Positions 26,700 through 36,690 of a stretch of DNA of 64,000 nucleotides are shown piece by piece. Location: the NCBI RefSeq assembly GCF_013155335.1, contig NZ_JABJQZ010000002.1, positions 186,001 through 250,000 on the forward strand. The letters are read 5' to 3'. The stretch comes from Nocardioides sp. zg-1230. GTDB taxonomy: Bacteria > Actinomycetota > Actinomycetes > Propionibacteriales > Nocardioidaceae. Position numbers and translations under genes: made by a program. The notes under the pieces were generated by a model, which saw only the letters and a list, made by a program, of their open reading frames with translations, made no database searches and had not been told where the DNA came from. The stretch's first letter is position 1; each line of letters starts with the position of its first letter.

Positions 26700-26745
26700 A
26701 CGACCGTGGCCGCGGACCCGATGTCGGGTCCGCGGCCACGGTCGT
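26700..26745. terminator. Bidirectional terminator between amidohydrolase and tpx
   Basis: Essentially perfect 22-bp inverted repeat whose arms (for example CCGTGGCCGCGGACCCGA) meet over two central bases. It begins six bases after the amidohydrolase stop and ends 18 bases before the tpx stop, so it serves both converging genes. There is no long T-tract on either side. Confidence 0.85.
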
Positions 26746-26763
26746 GTGCGTGTGTGCGGTCGA

Positions 26764-27261
26764 TCAGCCGAGCGCGGCCACCGCTGCGTCGTAGTCGGGC
26801 TCCTCGCCGATCGCGTCGGTGAGCTGGGTGTGCAGCACGGTGCGGTCGGTGTCGAGGACGACCACGGCGCGGGCGAGCATGCTCTTCCAGCTCCCGTCGG
26901 CCATCGCGATGCCGTAGTCCTCGCCGAAGGACGAGCGGAAGGCCGAGCCGACGAGCACGTCGTCGATGCCCTCCGCGCCGCAGAAGCGGGCCTGGGCCAG
27001 GGGCAGGTCGACCGAGACGTTGACGACGGCGGTGTTGTCGAGGCCGGCGGCGAGCTCGTTGAACTTCTTCACGCTCGCCTGGCACACGCCGGTGTCGATG
27101 CTCGGGAAGATGTTGAGCACGACGCGCTTGCCGGAGACGTCCGCGTCGGTGAGGGCCTCGAACTTCGAGTCGACGAGGTCGAAGCCGGGAGCCTGGGAGC
27201 CGACCGTGGGGAGCTCGCCCACGGTGCTGACGGTGTTGGGGCCGAGTTGTGTGGTTGCCAT
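26764..27261 (-). CDS. tpx: Thiol peroxidase
   Basis: 165-residue atypical 2-Cys peroxiredoxin that reduces hydrogen peroxide and organic peroxides with thioredoxin. The peroxidatic Cys60 lies in SIDTGVCQASVKKF and the resolving Cys94 in ARFCGAEG, positions matching the family. The ATG follows TAGGTT (27269-27274) by seven bases, a leaderless-type promoter that also contains GGGGA. Monocistronic, divergent from the DUF2252 gene by 40 bp. Confidence 0.95.
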   Translation of the reverse strand: MATTQLGPNTVSTVGELPTVGSQAPGFDLVDSKFEALTDADVSGKRVVLNIFPSIDTGVCQASVKKFNELAAGLDNTAVVNVSVDLPLAQARFCGAEGIDDVLVGSAFRSSFGEDYGIAMADGSWKSMLARAVVVLDTDRTVLHTQLTDAIGEEPDYDAAVAALG

Positions 27262-27301
27262 GGTCCCCAACCTACTGGCCACCCGGTCCTAGAGTGCCCG
27301 C

Positions 27302-28621
27302 ATGGCCACTGCACGAACCGACGCCCGCACCAAGGTGATCGTCGAGGTGCTGCGTGACGCATTCGCGCCCCTGATGCGGGCCGACCCGGCGGCCTTCCGG
27401 GCGAAGTACCGCAAGATGGCGCGCGACCCGCTGGCGTTCTACCGCGGGTCGGCGTGCCTGTTCTACTGCGACGTCACCGGCGAGGAGGACGACTGGGCCG
27501 ACCGCGGGGCCGAGCGCATCTGGATCCACGGGGACCTGCACGTCGAGAACTTCGGCACCTACCTCAACTCCGACGGTCGGCTGATCTTCGACATCAACGA
27601 CTTCGACGAGGCCTACCTCGGTCCGTTCACCTGGGACCTGCAGCGGTTCGCAGCGAGCCTGGCGCTGCTCGGCTGGCAGAAGGCGCTGCCCGAGGACGCG
27701 ATCCGCAAGCTCATCGCCCGCTACGCCCGCTCCTACCTCGCCCAGGTCAACCACTACACGGGCACCCACGACGACGAGGAGTTCGAGATCCGGCTCGACA
27801 CGGCCCACGGGCCGGTCCTCACCGCCCTGGAGTCGGCGCGGAGGATGCGGCGGGCCGACCTCCTCGACAGCGTGACCGAGATGCAGCGAGGGACCAGGAA
27901 GTTCACCGAGGACGGGACGACGCGGCGGCTGTCGAGCACCGAGCGCGCGAAGGTGGTGGACGCCTTCCGGGCCTACCTCGACACGATCCCGGAGTCCAAG
28001 CGCTTCGACCGCGACCTGTTCTACGAGCTGCGCGACGTCGTCGGCAAGTCCGGATTCGGCATCGGAAGTGCCGGCCTGCCGGCGTACAACGTGCTGGTCG
28101 AGGGCTACAGCCAGGCGCTCGACAACGACGTGGTGCTCAGCATGAAGCAGGCCAACATCCCGGCCGTGAGCCGCTTCGTCGACACCGCCGACGTCGACGC
28201 CTACTTCGACCACGAGGGCCACCGGACCGCGGTGAGCCAGCGGGCCCTGCAGGTGCACACCGACCCGCTGCTCGGCCACACCAGCATCGACGGCGTGGGC
28301 TACGTCGTCTCCGAGGTGTCGCCCTACGAGGTCGACCTCGACTGGAGCGAGATCAACGAGCCCGAGGACATGCGCGCCGTCGTCGACCTGCTCGGACGCG
28401 CGACCGCCAAGATCCACTGCGCCTCCGACGAGGACAGCCAGCAGGACCTCGTGGACTTCCAGGTCGAGGAGGCGATCGCCGCGTCGCTGGAGGGGCGCCG
28501 CAACGACTTCGTCTCGTGGCTGTGCGGCTGGGGGATCGCGTACGCCGTCCGCGTCCGCGAGGACCACGCGCTGTTCGTCGACGCCTTCCGCGAGGGCCGG
28601 GTCGGCATCGCCTCGACCTGA
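27302..28621 (+). CDS. DUF2252 protein (kinase-like fold)
   Basis: 439 residues. The family is recognisable by RMARDPLAFYRGSA-like sequence (KMARDPLAFYRGSACLFY) and by phosphotransferase-like loops WIHGDLHVENFG and IFDINDFDEA, which resemble the catalytic HGD and metal-binding D-x-D elements of aminoglycoside/choline kinases. Hence an ATP-dependent phosphotransfer activity is plausible but not established. ATG lies six bases after TAGAGT (27290-27295), so a leaderless message is likely. No partner gene; it converges on the aldo/keto reductase gene with 17 bp between. Confidence 0.85.
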   Translation: MATARTDARTKVIVEVLRDAFAPLMRADPAAFRAKYRKMARDPLAFYRGSACLFYCDVTGEEDDWADRGAERIWIHGDLHVENFGTYLNSDGRLIFDINDFDEAYLGPFTWDLQRFAASLALLGWQKALPEDAIRKLIARYARSYLAQVNHYTGTHDDEEFEIRLDTAHGPVLTALESARRMRRADLLDSVTEMQRGTRKFTEDGTTRRLSSTERAKVVDAFRAYLDTIPESKRFDRDLFYELRDVVGKSGFGIGSAGLPAYNVLVEGYSQALDNDVVLSMKQANIPAVSRFVDTADVDAYFDHEGHRTAVSQRALQVHTDPLLGHTSIDGVGYVVSEVSPYEVDLDWSEINEPEDMRAVVDLLGRATAKIHCASDEDSQQDLVDFQVEEAIAASLEGRRNDFVSWLCGWGIAYAVRVREDHALFVDAFREGRVGIAST

Positions 28622-28638
28622 CCCTCGCAGCGGCCAGC

Positions 28639-29631
28639 TCAGGCGTCGATGGTGGACATGTCGCCGTAGCGGTCGCCGGCGACCGCGTCGCGCGGCACGG
28701 CCTGCTCGAGCGCGGCCAGGTCGTCGGCCGTGAGCTCGACGTCGAGTGCGCCGACGTTCTCCTCGAGGTACTTCACGCGCTTCGTGCCGGGGATCGGTGC
28801 GACCCCGAGCTGGTCGTCGCCCTGCGCCAGCACCCACGCCAGCGCGAGCTGGCCGGGGGTGCAGCCCTTGTCCGAGGCCAGCTCCCTGACCTTGTCGACG
28901 AGGGCGAGGTTGGCGTCCAGGGCGTCGCCGCTGAAGCGGGGGAAGCGTCCGGTGGCGCGGGAGTCGTCGGACTCCAGCGACTCGCGGGTGACGGCCCCGG
29001 TGAGGATGCCGCGGCCCAGCGGGGAGTAGGGGACCAGGCCGATCCCGAGCTCACGCAGGACGGGGATGATCTCGTCCTCGAGGTCACGGGTGAAGAGGGA
29101 GTACTCGGTCTGCAGCGCGGAAACGGGGTGGGTGGCGTGGGCGCGGCGGATCGTCTCGGCGGACGCCTCGGACAGCCCGAGGTGACGCACCTTGCCGGCC
29201 TCGACGAGCTCGGCCATCGCGCCGACCGTCTCCTCGATGGGAACGGTCTTGTCCACGCGGTGCTGGTAGTAGAGGTCGATGTGGTGGACGCCGAGCCGCT
29301 CCAGCGAGGCGTCGCAGGCGCGGCGGACGTAGTCAGGCGAGCCGTTGATGCCGACCCACGAGCCGTCGGGGTTGCGCTCGTTGCCGAACTTGGTGGCGAG
29401 CTGCACCTCGCCGCGGCGGCCCGCGATGGCCTTGCCGACGAGCCGCTCGTTGGTGAACGGGCCGTACATGTCGGCGGTGTCGAGGAACGTCACGCCGAGG
29501 TCGAGGGCGCGGTGGATCGTGTCGATGCCCGACTGCTCGTCGGGGGTGCCGTAGAACTCTGACATCCCCATGCAGCCGAGGCCTAGGGCGGAGACGGTGA
29601 GGGAGCCGATCTGTCGTGTCTGGATGCTCAT
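28639..29631 (-). CDS. Aldo/keto reductase
   Basis: 330-residue NADPH-dependent reductase with a TIM-barrel fold. The catalytic tetrad is visible as Asp and Tyr in [14 protein letters not shown], Lys in ATKFGNE and His in DLYYQHRVD; the cofactor site near the C-terminus ([17 protein letters not shown]) is intact. It resembles the YhdN/AKR13 group. The chosen ATG is seven bases after AAGGGT, the -10 of a MerR-type promoter whose 19-bp spacer contains a dyad; a GTG three codons earlier would overlap that promoter. Probably induced by the MerR protein encoded immediately upstream. Substrate unknown. Confidence 0.9.
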   Translation of the reverse strand: MSIQTRQIGSLTVSALGLGCMGMSEFYGTPDEQSGIDTIHRALDLGVTFLDTADMYGPFTNERLVGKAIAGRRGEVQLATKFGNERNPDGSWVGINGSPDYVRRACDASLERLGVHHIDLYYQHRVDKTVPIEETVGAMAELVEAGKVRHLGLSEASAETIRRAHATHPVSALQTEYSLFTRDLEDEIIPVLRELGIGLVPYSPLGRGILTGAVTRESLESDDSRATGRFPRFSGDALDANLALVDKVRELASDKGCTPGQLALAWVLAQGDDQLGVAPIPGTKRVKYLEENVGALDVELTADDLAALEQAVPRDAVAGDRYGDMSTIDA

Positions 29632-29638
29632 GCCTGCC

Positions 29639-29669
29639 ACCCTTCGCCTTCGAGCGCGCTCAAGGTCAA
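29639..29669 (-). promoter_or_regulatory. MerR-type promoter of the aldo/keto reductase gene
   Basis: -35 TTGACC (29664-29669) and weak -10 AAGGGT (29639-29644) are 19 bp apart, the abnormal spacing that MerR activators correct. The spacer holds a near-perfect dyad, CTTGAG-CGCG-CTCGAAG. It overlaps the 3' end of merR and matches the second site upstream of merR. Confidence 0.75.
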
Positions 29670-30040
29670 GGGGCTGGAGCGACCTTGTTCTCGTAGAGCG
29701 CGATCTTGTGGTCGATCGCGCGCAGGTGGCCGGTCACCTCGGCGAGCTGACGCTCGACGACCTCGCGGTGGGCAAGCAGCAGCGCCAGGCGTTCGGACTC
29801 GTTGCCGTCGCCGTCGCGCACCAGGCCGGCGTAGCGGCGTACGTCCCGGATGGGCATGCCGGTGGCGCGTAGCCGCGTCACCATCTGGATCCACCGGAGG
29901 TCCTCGTCGGTGTAGCGACGATGACCTGAGGGGGCCCGGTCGACCGAGTGCAGCAGCAGCCCGTCACGCTCGTAGTACCGCAGGGTGTGGGCGGTGAGCC
30001 CGGTGCGCTCGGCCGCCTCGGCGATGCTCAGGCTGGTCAT
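29666..30040 (-). CDS. MerR-family transcriptional regulator
   Basis: 124 residues. N-terminal winged helix-turn-helix [26 protein letters not shown], wing [11 protein letters not shown], and a C-terminal coiled coil with no Cys cluster, so it is not a metal sensor of the CueR/ZntR kind; it is closer to regulators of aldo/keto reductases and stress genes. Its promoter has the 19-bp spacer and dyad expected of MerR targets, and the same arrangement precedes the reductase gene, so it likely controls both. The ATG is six bases after the -10 box. Confidence 0.92.
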   Translation of the reverse strand: MTSLSIAEAAERTGLTAHTLRYYERDGLLLHSVDRAPSGHRRYTDEDLRWIQMVTRLRATGMPIRDVRRYAGLVRDGDGNESERLALLLAHREVVERQLAEVTGHLRAIDHKIALYENKVAPAP

Positions 30041-30046
30041 CCGACC

Positions 30047-30077
30047 AGTGTCCGACTTGGAGTGCGCTCCAAGTCAA
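30047..30077 (-). promoter_or_regulatory. MerR-type autoregulated promoter
   Basis: -35 TTGACT (30072-30077) and -10 GACACT (30047-30052) separated by 19 bp. A perfect dyad spans -35 and spacer: GACTTGGAG-TGCG-CTCCAAGTC. The ATG of merR lies six bases downstream of the -10. Same geometry as the site before the reductase gene. Confidence 0.85.
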
Positions 30078-30088
30078 GGGCGGAGGCC

Positions 30089-30712
30089 TCAGTAGGCGAG
30101 TGGCCGGCTCTCCGGCGGGAGGTCCTCGAGCTCGATGTATCCCTGGGTCGGCGTGATCCGCCCGCTCCGGTAGGCGGCCACCATGGCCGCGACCATGCCG
30201 GTGAGGCTCGGGTACCACGGTCGGAGGTCGAACGGGTCGTTGGCAGCGTGGGTGTCCCACACGAACAGGCTCCCGACCGGGCCTGCAGTCCCGATCGTGT
30301 CGACACAAACGAGCCAACCGTCGAGTGCCACCAGCACAGGGAACCAGCCGTCCTTGTACCAGCCGGTGCCGAGCGCCTCGATGACACCGGCCTCGTCCTC
30401 CAGGGCGAGCGCGGCGTGGTGCAGCACCGCCGCCTGACCGAGCGTCGGCAGGTGCCAGACCCCGAACAGGCACGTGTCGTCGGACAGCCACGGCGCGCCC
30501 GGCGGGGTCGTCGCAGACACCCCGGTGCCGTCGTGCCAACCGAACCAGGCGAGGAGGTCGGGGAGCGCCTCGGCCCCACACGTCGCGAGCTGCCCGGTCA
30601 CCGCGCCGGGTTCGGCGCCCGGCTGCCAGTGGTGGACCAACGGCGCCTGGAGGCGGAGGAGCTCCGCCTCCAGGGCCGCGAGGGCGACCTCGAGATCGCT
30701 GGGCGAGCTCAT
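30089..30712 (-). CDS. SMI1/KNR4 (SUKH)-like protein
   Basis: 207 residues. The pattern LPDLLAWFGWHDGTG near the middle, then GWYKDGWFPVLVALDG and GSLFVWDTHAANDPFDLRPW, fits the SUKH superfamily, in which such Trp-rich blocks form a binding groove. Members act as immunity proteins to contact-dependent or other toxins, or as regulators of cell-wall synthesis in fungi; no toxin gene is nearby. The ATG has GAGGGA six bases upstream. It is the last gene of a run with purine nucleoside phosphorylase and an epimerase. Confidence 0.65.
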   Translation of the reverse strand: MSSPSDLEVALAALEAELLRLQAPLVHHWQPGAEPGAVTGQLATCGAEALPDLLAWFGWHDGTGVSATTPPGAPWLSDDTCLFGVWHLPTLGQAAVLHHAALALEDEAGVIEALGTGWYKDGWFPVLVALDGWLVCVDTIGTAGPVGSLFVWDTHAANDPFDLRPWYPSLTGMVAAMVAAYRSGRITPTQGYIELEDLPPESRPLAY

Positions 30713-30740
30713 CCGGTCCCTCGTGCCCCGCCCGCCTCGA

Positions 30741-31538
30741 TCAGGCACCCAGTGCGGGCCGGTGGAACGCCGCCGTCGCGTAGGGACCGCCGACGTGTGC
30801 GGCCTCCGTCTCGTCGTCGGGGCCGGCCTCGACGCGGTCGGCGTACGCCTCGGCGTCGTCCTGCGGCTCGTAGCCCAGTCGGCGCCCCGGCTCGAGGTCC
30901 CACCAGGCGCGGGTGTTGGCGCTGATGCCGTAGAGCACCGCGTATCCGGGGGCGGGGGTGGTCAGGGCCGCCTCGACCATGCGGACGCAGTCGTCGGGGG
31001 AGAGCCACGTCGAGAGGCCGCGCAGGCTGGCCGGCTCCTCGAGGAACGAGCCGATCCGGCAGGCGACGGCGTCGATGTCGTGGCGGTCGGCGAAGAGGTG
31101 CAGGAGCGCCTCGGCCGCGACCTTGGCGACGCCGTAGTAGGTGTCGGGCCGGGGGAGGGCGTGCTCGGTGAGCACCCCGTCGGCGCGCGGCGTGCGGCCC
31201 ACGGCGTGGTTGGACGAGGCGTAGACGATGCGCGGCACGTCGTGGGCGACCATCGCGTCGAGCAGGGCGGCGGTCGTCACGACGTGGGAGGTGAGCTCGT
31301 CGGGCAGCGACGCCTCCTCGGGGATGCCGGCCAGGTGGACGACGGCGTCGAGCCGCTGCTCCGCGAAGACCGCCTCGACGGCGTCCGCGTCGGCACAGTC
31401 GGCCTCGTGCCAGGGGAACGGCGTGCCGTCGGGCGGCGGGACCAGGTCGAGCCCCACCACCTCGTGGCCGGCCGCCGCCAGGCCGGTGGTGACCACCCGG
31501 CCGATGCTGCCGGCGGCGCCGGTGACCAGCACGCGCAT
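30741..31538 (-). CDS. NAD-dependent epimerase/dehydratase (extended SDR)
   Basis: 265 residues. Rossmann motif VTGAAGSIGRVVTTGL at the N-terminus, Asp at the end of the second strand for NAD preference (VVGLDLVP), and the active-site Tyr-x-x-x-Lys as YYGVAKVAAE, preceded by the Ser-rich YASSNHAVG. It resembles uronate dehydrogenase-like and other sugar-nucleotide SDRs. It sits eight bases downstream of the PNP gene and 28 bp before the SUKH-like gene. Its relation to nucleoside metabolism is unclear; oxidation of a pentose or sugar acid is only a suggestion. Confidence 0.85.
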   Translation of the reverse strand: MRVLVTGAAGSIGRVVTTGLAAAGHEVVGLDLVPPPDGTPFPWHEADCADADAVEAVFAEQRLDAVVHLAGIPEEASLPDELTSHVVTTAALLDAMVAHDVPRIVYASSNHAVGRTPRADGVLTEHALPRPDTYYGVAKVAAEALLHLFADRHDIDAVACRIGSFLEEPASLRGLSTWLSPDDCVRMVEAALTTPAPGYAVLYGISANTRAWWDLEPGRRLGYEPQDDAEAYADRVEAGPDDETEAAHVGGPYATAAFHRPALGA

Positions 31539-31546
31539 CGCAGGCC

Positions 31547-32374
31547 TCAGATCCGCGTGACGACCTGGCTGAGCAGGCCGCCCATCCGGCTGGCGGCGGA
31601 GCGACCCGCCTCGAGGACCTCCTCGTGGTTGAGCGGCTCACCGCTCAGGCCGGCGGCCAGGTTGGTGACCAGGCTGATGCCGAGGACCTCCATGCCGGCC
31701 TCGCGGGCGGCGATGGCCTCGAGCGTGGTGCTCATGCCGACGAGGTGGCCGCCGAGGACGCCGGCCATCCGGACCTCGGCGGGCGTCTCGTAGTGGGGAC
31801 CGGGGAACTGCACGTAGACGCCCTCGTCGAGGGAGCCGTCGACCTCCTTGCACATCGCTCGCAGGCGGGGGCTGTAGAGGTCGGTCAGGTCGACGAAGTT
31901 CGCGCCGACGATCGGGCTGGTGCCCGTCAGGTTGATGTGGTCGGAGATCAGCACCGGCTGCCCGGGCTGCCAGCCCTCCTTGAGGCCGCCGCACCCGTTG
32001 GTGAGGACGATGGCCGAGCAACCTGCCGCGGCCGCCGTACGCACGGGGTGCACGACGGCGGCGACGCCCTTGCCCTCGTAGAAGTGGGTGCGGGAGAGGA
32101 AGACCAGCAGGTTGCGCTCGCGCCCCTCCGCGTCCGCGCAGCGGATCGAGCGGATCTTGCCGCTGTGCCCGGCGACCGCGGCTGCGCTGAAGCCGGGGAG
32201 GTCGGTGGTGTCGATCTCGGCGGTCGCCTCGCCGAGCGCGTCGACGGCCGGGAGCCAGCCGGAGCCCAGCACCAGGGCCACGTCGTGGCGCTCCACGCCG
32301 GTCAGCTCGGCGAGCCGGGCGGCGGCCTCGGCCGCGCTCTCGTAGGGGGTGGGGACGGTGGCAGCGTGGGTCAC
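31547..32374 (-). CDS. Purine nucleoside phosphorylase
   Basis: 275-residue trimeric-type (PNP/MTAP family) enzyme that phosphorolyses inosine, guanosine and their deoxy forms. Phosphate and base-binding motifs are intact: LVLGSGWLPAVDAL, VAGHSGKIR, LTNGCGGLKEGWQPGQPV, FPGPHYETPAEVR and the Asn in ISLVTNLAAGL. The GTG start lies seven bases after TAGAGT (32382-32387), a leaderless-type promoter. First gene of a three-gene run. It takes the products of adenosine deaminase and yields pentose-1-phosphate for the mutase encoded near 20 kb. Confidence 0.93.
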   Translation of the reverse strand: MTHAATVPTPYESAAEAAARLAELTGVERHDVALVLGSGWLPAVDALGEATAEIDTTDLPGFSAAAVAGHSGKIRSIRCADAEGRERNLLVFLSRTHFYEGKGVAAVVHPVRTAAAAGCSAIVLTNGCGGLKEGWQPGQPVLISDHINLTGTSPIVGANFVDLTDLYSPRLRAMCKEVDGSLDEGVYVQFPGPHYETPAEVRMAGVLGGHLVGMSTTLEAIAAREAGMEVLGISLVTNLAAGLSGEPLNHEEVLEAGRSAASRMGGLLSQVVTRI

Positions 32375-32419
32375 GTCCGGAACTCTAGACCGAGTCTGAG
32401 GCCGACCCGGCACCTCGCC

Positions 32420-32872
32420 TCAGAGTCCGGTGGACCGGCAGGCGCGGCGACGCAGGGCCGCGACGTAGTCCTCCGGGGCGCCGGCGGCGTCCGCCGCGTC
32501 GGCGAGGACCCCGAGGTAGGACGCCGAGGGCAGGCCGCCCTCGTAGGCGTCGAGGACGTAGGCCCACACGACGAGCTCGCCGGTCAGCGTCTGCACCCGC
32601 ACCTTGGTCTTGCGGTAGAGCCCGGTGTCGGCGGCCTCCCAGCCGTCGAGGGCGCGCTCGTCCTCGGGCGTGACGTCGTAGACCGCGACGAAGACCTGCT
32701 CGAAGGCGTCCTGGACGATCGTGGAGAGGGCGCCGTCCCAGCCGTGCTCCTCGCCACCGAACGTCAGCCGCCAGCCCGTGAGCCACCCCGTGGAGTGCAG
32801 GATCGAGTGGGGGCAGCGCTCGCCCATGCGGGCGGGATCGAGGTTCGTCCCGTAGGCGGCGTACAGGGTCAC
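32420..32872 (-). CDS. Gamma-glutamylcyclotransferase-like protein
   Basis: 150 residues with the cyclotransferase fold. The substrate loop YAAYGTNLDP at the extreme N-terminus is the Y-G-S-N motif, and the acidic catalytic residue is likely the Glu in DGWEAADTGLYRK. Homologues release 5-oxoproline from gamma-glutamyl peptides or amines. The GTG is seven bases after TACTGT (32880-32885), supporting this start over longer ones. Divergent from lpd across 67 bp. Confidence 0.82.
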   Translation of the reverse strand: MTLYAAYGTNLDPARMGERCPHSILHSTGWLTGWRLTFGGEEHGWDGALSTIVQDAFEQVFVAVYDVTPEDERALDGWEAADTGLYRKTKVRVQTLTGELVVWAYVLDAYEGGLPSASYLGVLADAADAAGAPEDYVAALRRRACRSTGL

Positions 32873-32939
32873 GGGCGACACAGTATCGAGCCACGACCTC
32901 GGGTGTTCCCCAGCGCGGGCCGACAACTAGGGTGGAGGC

Positions 32940-34339
<1,400 letters not shown>

Positions 34340-34340
<1 letters not shown>

Positions 34341-35731
34341 TGGCCGACCACATCGTCATCATCGGCGGCGGCCCCGGTGGCTACGAGGCCGCGCACGTCG
34401 CGGCCCAGCTCGGCGCCGAGGTCACCGTCGTCGACACCGACGGCGTGGGCGGGTCGGCGGTTCTCACCGACTGCGTGCCGAGCAAGACGCTGATCGCCAC
34501 CGCCGAGCTGATGACCGACATGTCGACGGCGCGCGAGCTGGGGGTCAACTTCCACGACCACCAGGGCGACGCGGCCACGACGATCTCGGTCGACCTGGCG
34601 CGGGTGAACGCCCGGGTCAAGCAGCTCGCGGCCGACCAGTCGTCCGACATCGCCGCCCGCCTCGACCGCGACGGCGTACGCGTGCTCACCGGGCGCGGTC
34701 GTCTCGGGCCCGACCTGACTGTCGTCGCCACGACCGCGGACGGCGAGGAGACCCTCCAGGCCGACGCGATCATCGTCGCCACCGGGGCCGCGCCCCGCAC
34801 GCTGCCGAGCGCCCAGCCCGACGGCGAGCGGATCCTCACCTGGGAGCAGGTCTACGACCTGACCGAGGTGCCGGAGAAGCTGATCGTGGTCGGCTCGGGC
34901 GTCACCGGCGCGGAGTTCGCCAGCGCCTACCTCGCGCTCGGCATCGACGTGACGCTGGTCAGCAGCCGCGACCGGGTGCTGCCCGGCGAGGACGCCGACG
35001 CCTCGGCGGTGCTCGAGGACGTCGCGACCCGCCGCGGGATGAAGGTGCTCAGCCGCTCGCGCATGCAGTCGGTGACCCGCGACGGCGACGAGGTCACGGT
35101 GACCCTGACCGACGGCCGTACGGTCTCGGGCAGCCACTGCATCCTCGCGCTGGGCTCGATCCCCAACACCGCCGACCTCGGCCTCGAGGACGCGGGCGTG
35201 GCCGTCGACGAGGGCGGGTTCATCACCGTCGACCGCGTGTCGCGCACGTCGGCGCGGGGGATCTACGCCGCGGGCGACTGCACCGGCGTGCTGATGCTCG
35301 CCTCGGTGGCCGCGATGCAGGGCCGGATCGCGATGTGGCACTTCCTCGGCGACGCCGTGGCACCGCTCGACCTCAAGAAGGTCTCCTCCAACGTCTTCAC
35401 CTCGCCCGAGATCGCCACCGTCGGTTGGTCGCAGCAGGCCGTCGACGCCGGCGAGATCGCCGCCGAGGTCGTCACCCTGCCGCTGGCCGGCAACGCGCGC
35501 GCCAAGATGCAGGGCGTGCGCGACGGCTTCGTGAAGCTCTTCTGCCGTCCCGGCACCGGGATCGTGGTCGGTGGCGTGGTGGTCGGGCCGCGCGCCTCCG
35601 AGCTGATCCACCCGGTGTCGGTCGCGGTCGCGGAGTCGCTGACCGCCGACCAGCTCGCCCAGGCGTTCACCGTCTACCCGTCGATGAGCGGGTCGGTCGC
35701 CGAGGCCGCCCGGCGCCTGCACCACGTCTGA
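34340..35731 (+). CDS. NAD(P)H-quinone dehydrogenase, Lpd-like without redox disulfide
   Basis: 463-residue paralogue of E3. FAD motif IIGGGPGGYEAAHVAAQLGA and NAD motif VGSGVTGAEFASAYLALGID are intact, but the disulfide site reads GGSAVLTDCVPSKTLI: one of the two redox Cys residues is absent, so it cannot act as dihydrolipoyl dehydrogenase. This matches the mycobacterial LpdA (Rv3303c) group, which reduces quinones. The ATG overlaps the lpd stop, so expression is coupled. Its 3' end overlaps the converging glycosylase gene by 65 bp. Confidence 0.88.
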
Positions 35732-36575
35732 TCCCGGGCCCGTCGCCCACCCGGGCCTCGGGCCCCGGCCCGGGCTGGCAGGAGCGGCACCACCACGTAC
35801 GGCGGTTGGCGGCGTCGCCCGGCACCTCGGCCTGCACGCTCACCGGACCGCCGCAGCGGCGGCACCCCTGCCGCTGGCGACCGGTGATCCAGTGGTCGTC
35901 GCCCCTGACCGGTGAGCCGGTGGTCACCTGGTAGGCGCCGGGGACGGTCGCGGAGTGGCGCAGCATGGCGGCGGCCCGCTCGACGAGGTGGGGCACGTCG
36001 ACCTCGCCGATCGGGGTCCACGGGCTCACCCCGCTGAGGAACGCGAGCTCGTTGGCCCAGAGGTTGCCCAGACCGGCCATCGACCGCTGGTCGAGCAGCG
36101 CGGTCACCAGCGGCACGTCGGGCTGCGCGAGGAGGCGGCGCACCGCCTCCTCGGCGTCCCAGTCGTCACGCAGCGGGTCGGGCCCGAGGTGGCCGACCAG
36201 GTCGGCCTCCCGGTCGGTGGGCACGAGGGCGAGGTCGTGCAGCCGGATGCCGTGGACCGTGCGCCCGTCGTCGAGGGTCCAGACGAGCCGCACGTGGGGC
36301 TGCAGCTTGGCGGGGAGTCGCTTGCCCGGCGCGAGGGTCGACCAGGAGCCGTCCATGCGGAGGTGGCTGTGCAGCGTCGCCGGCGGGGAGCCGGCCGTGC
36401 CGGAGAACCGGGTCAGCAGGTGCTTGCCGTGGGTGTCGTGACCGACCACCTCGCGACCCGAGAGTTCGCGCGTGGCCAGGGCGGGCGTGCGGAAGTCGGA
36501 ACGCGTGACCGTGTGCCCGGTCAGCTGGCGGTCCAGCCGACGCGCGAGCTTCCAGACGCTGTCTCCCTCGGGCAC
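35667..36575 (-). CDS. Fpg/Nei-family DNA glycosylase
   Basis: 302-residue bifunctional base-excision enzyme. The catalytic N-terminus after Met removal is PEGD (Pro2 nucleophile, Glu3), followed by LHSHLRMDGSW, DQRSMAGLGNLWANELAFL with the helix-two-turn-helix, and a zinc finger CRRCGG...CRSCQ near the C-terminus. Closest in pattern to endonuclease VIII-like (Nei2) proteins of actinobacteria. About 35 residues follow the zinc finger, rich in Gly, Arg and Pro; this tail is unusual and is encoded by the part that overlaps the converging quinone dehydrogenase gene. GTG start, with GACACT six bases upstream. Confidence 0.9.
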   Translation of the reverse strand: MPEGDSVWKLARRLDRQLTGHTVTRSDFRTPALATRELSGREVVGHDTHGKHLLTRFSGTAGSPPATLHSHLRMDGSWSTLAPGKRLPAKLQPHVRLVWTLDDGRTVHGIRLHDLALVPTDREADLVGHLGPDPLRDDWDAEEAVRRLLAQPDVPLVTALLDQRSMAGLGNLWANELAFLSGVSPWTPIGEVDVPHLVERAAAMLRHSATVPGAYQVTTGSPVRGDDHWITGRQRQGCRRCGGPVSVQAEVPGDAANRRTWWCRSCQPGPGPEARVGDGPGIRRGAGAGRPRRPTRSSTGRR

Positions 36576-36648
36576 CCGTCCAGTGTCACAGGCGGGTGTG
36601 ACAGTCCCCAGATCTCCTGGTCCATGCCCCGGCCGCCCGGCCCGCCTG

Positions 36649-36662
36649 TAACCTCGGAGGTT
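36649..36662 (+). promoter_or_regulatory. Promoter with dyad upstream of SpoIID-like gene
   Basis: TAACCT (36649-36654) is a good -10 about 35 bp before the ATG, leaving room for the GGGGGAGA ribosome site. It is embedded in the palindrome AACCTC-G-GAGGTT, a possible operator. Confidence 0.45.
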
Positions 36663-36690
36663 CGCCGAACGTTCTCGGGGGAGAGACCAC

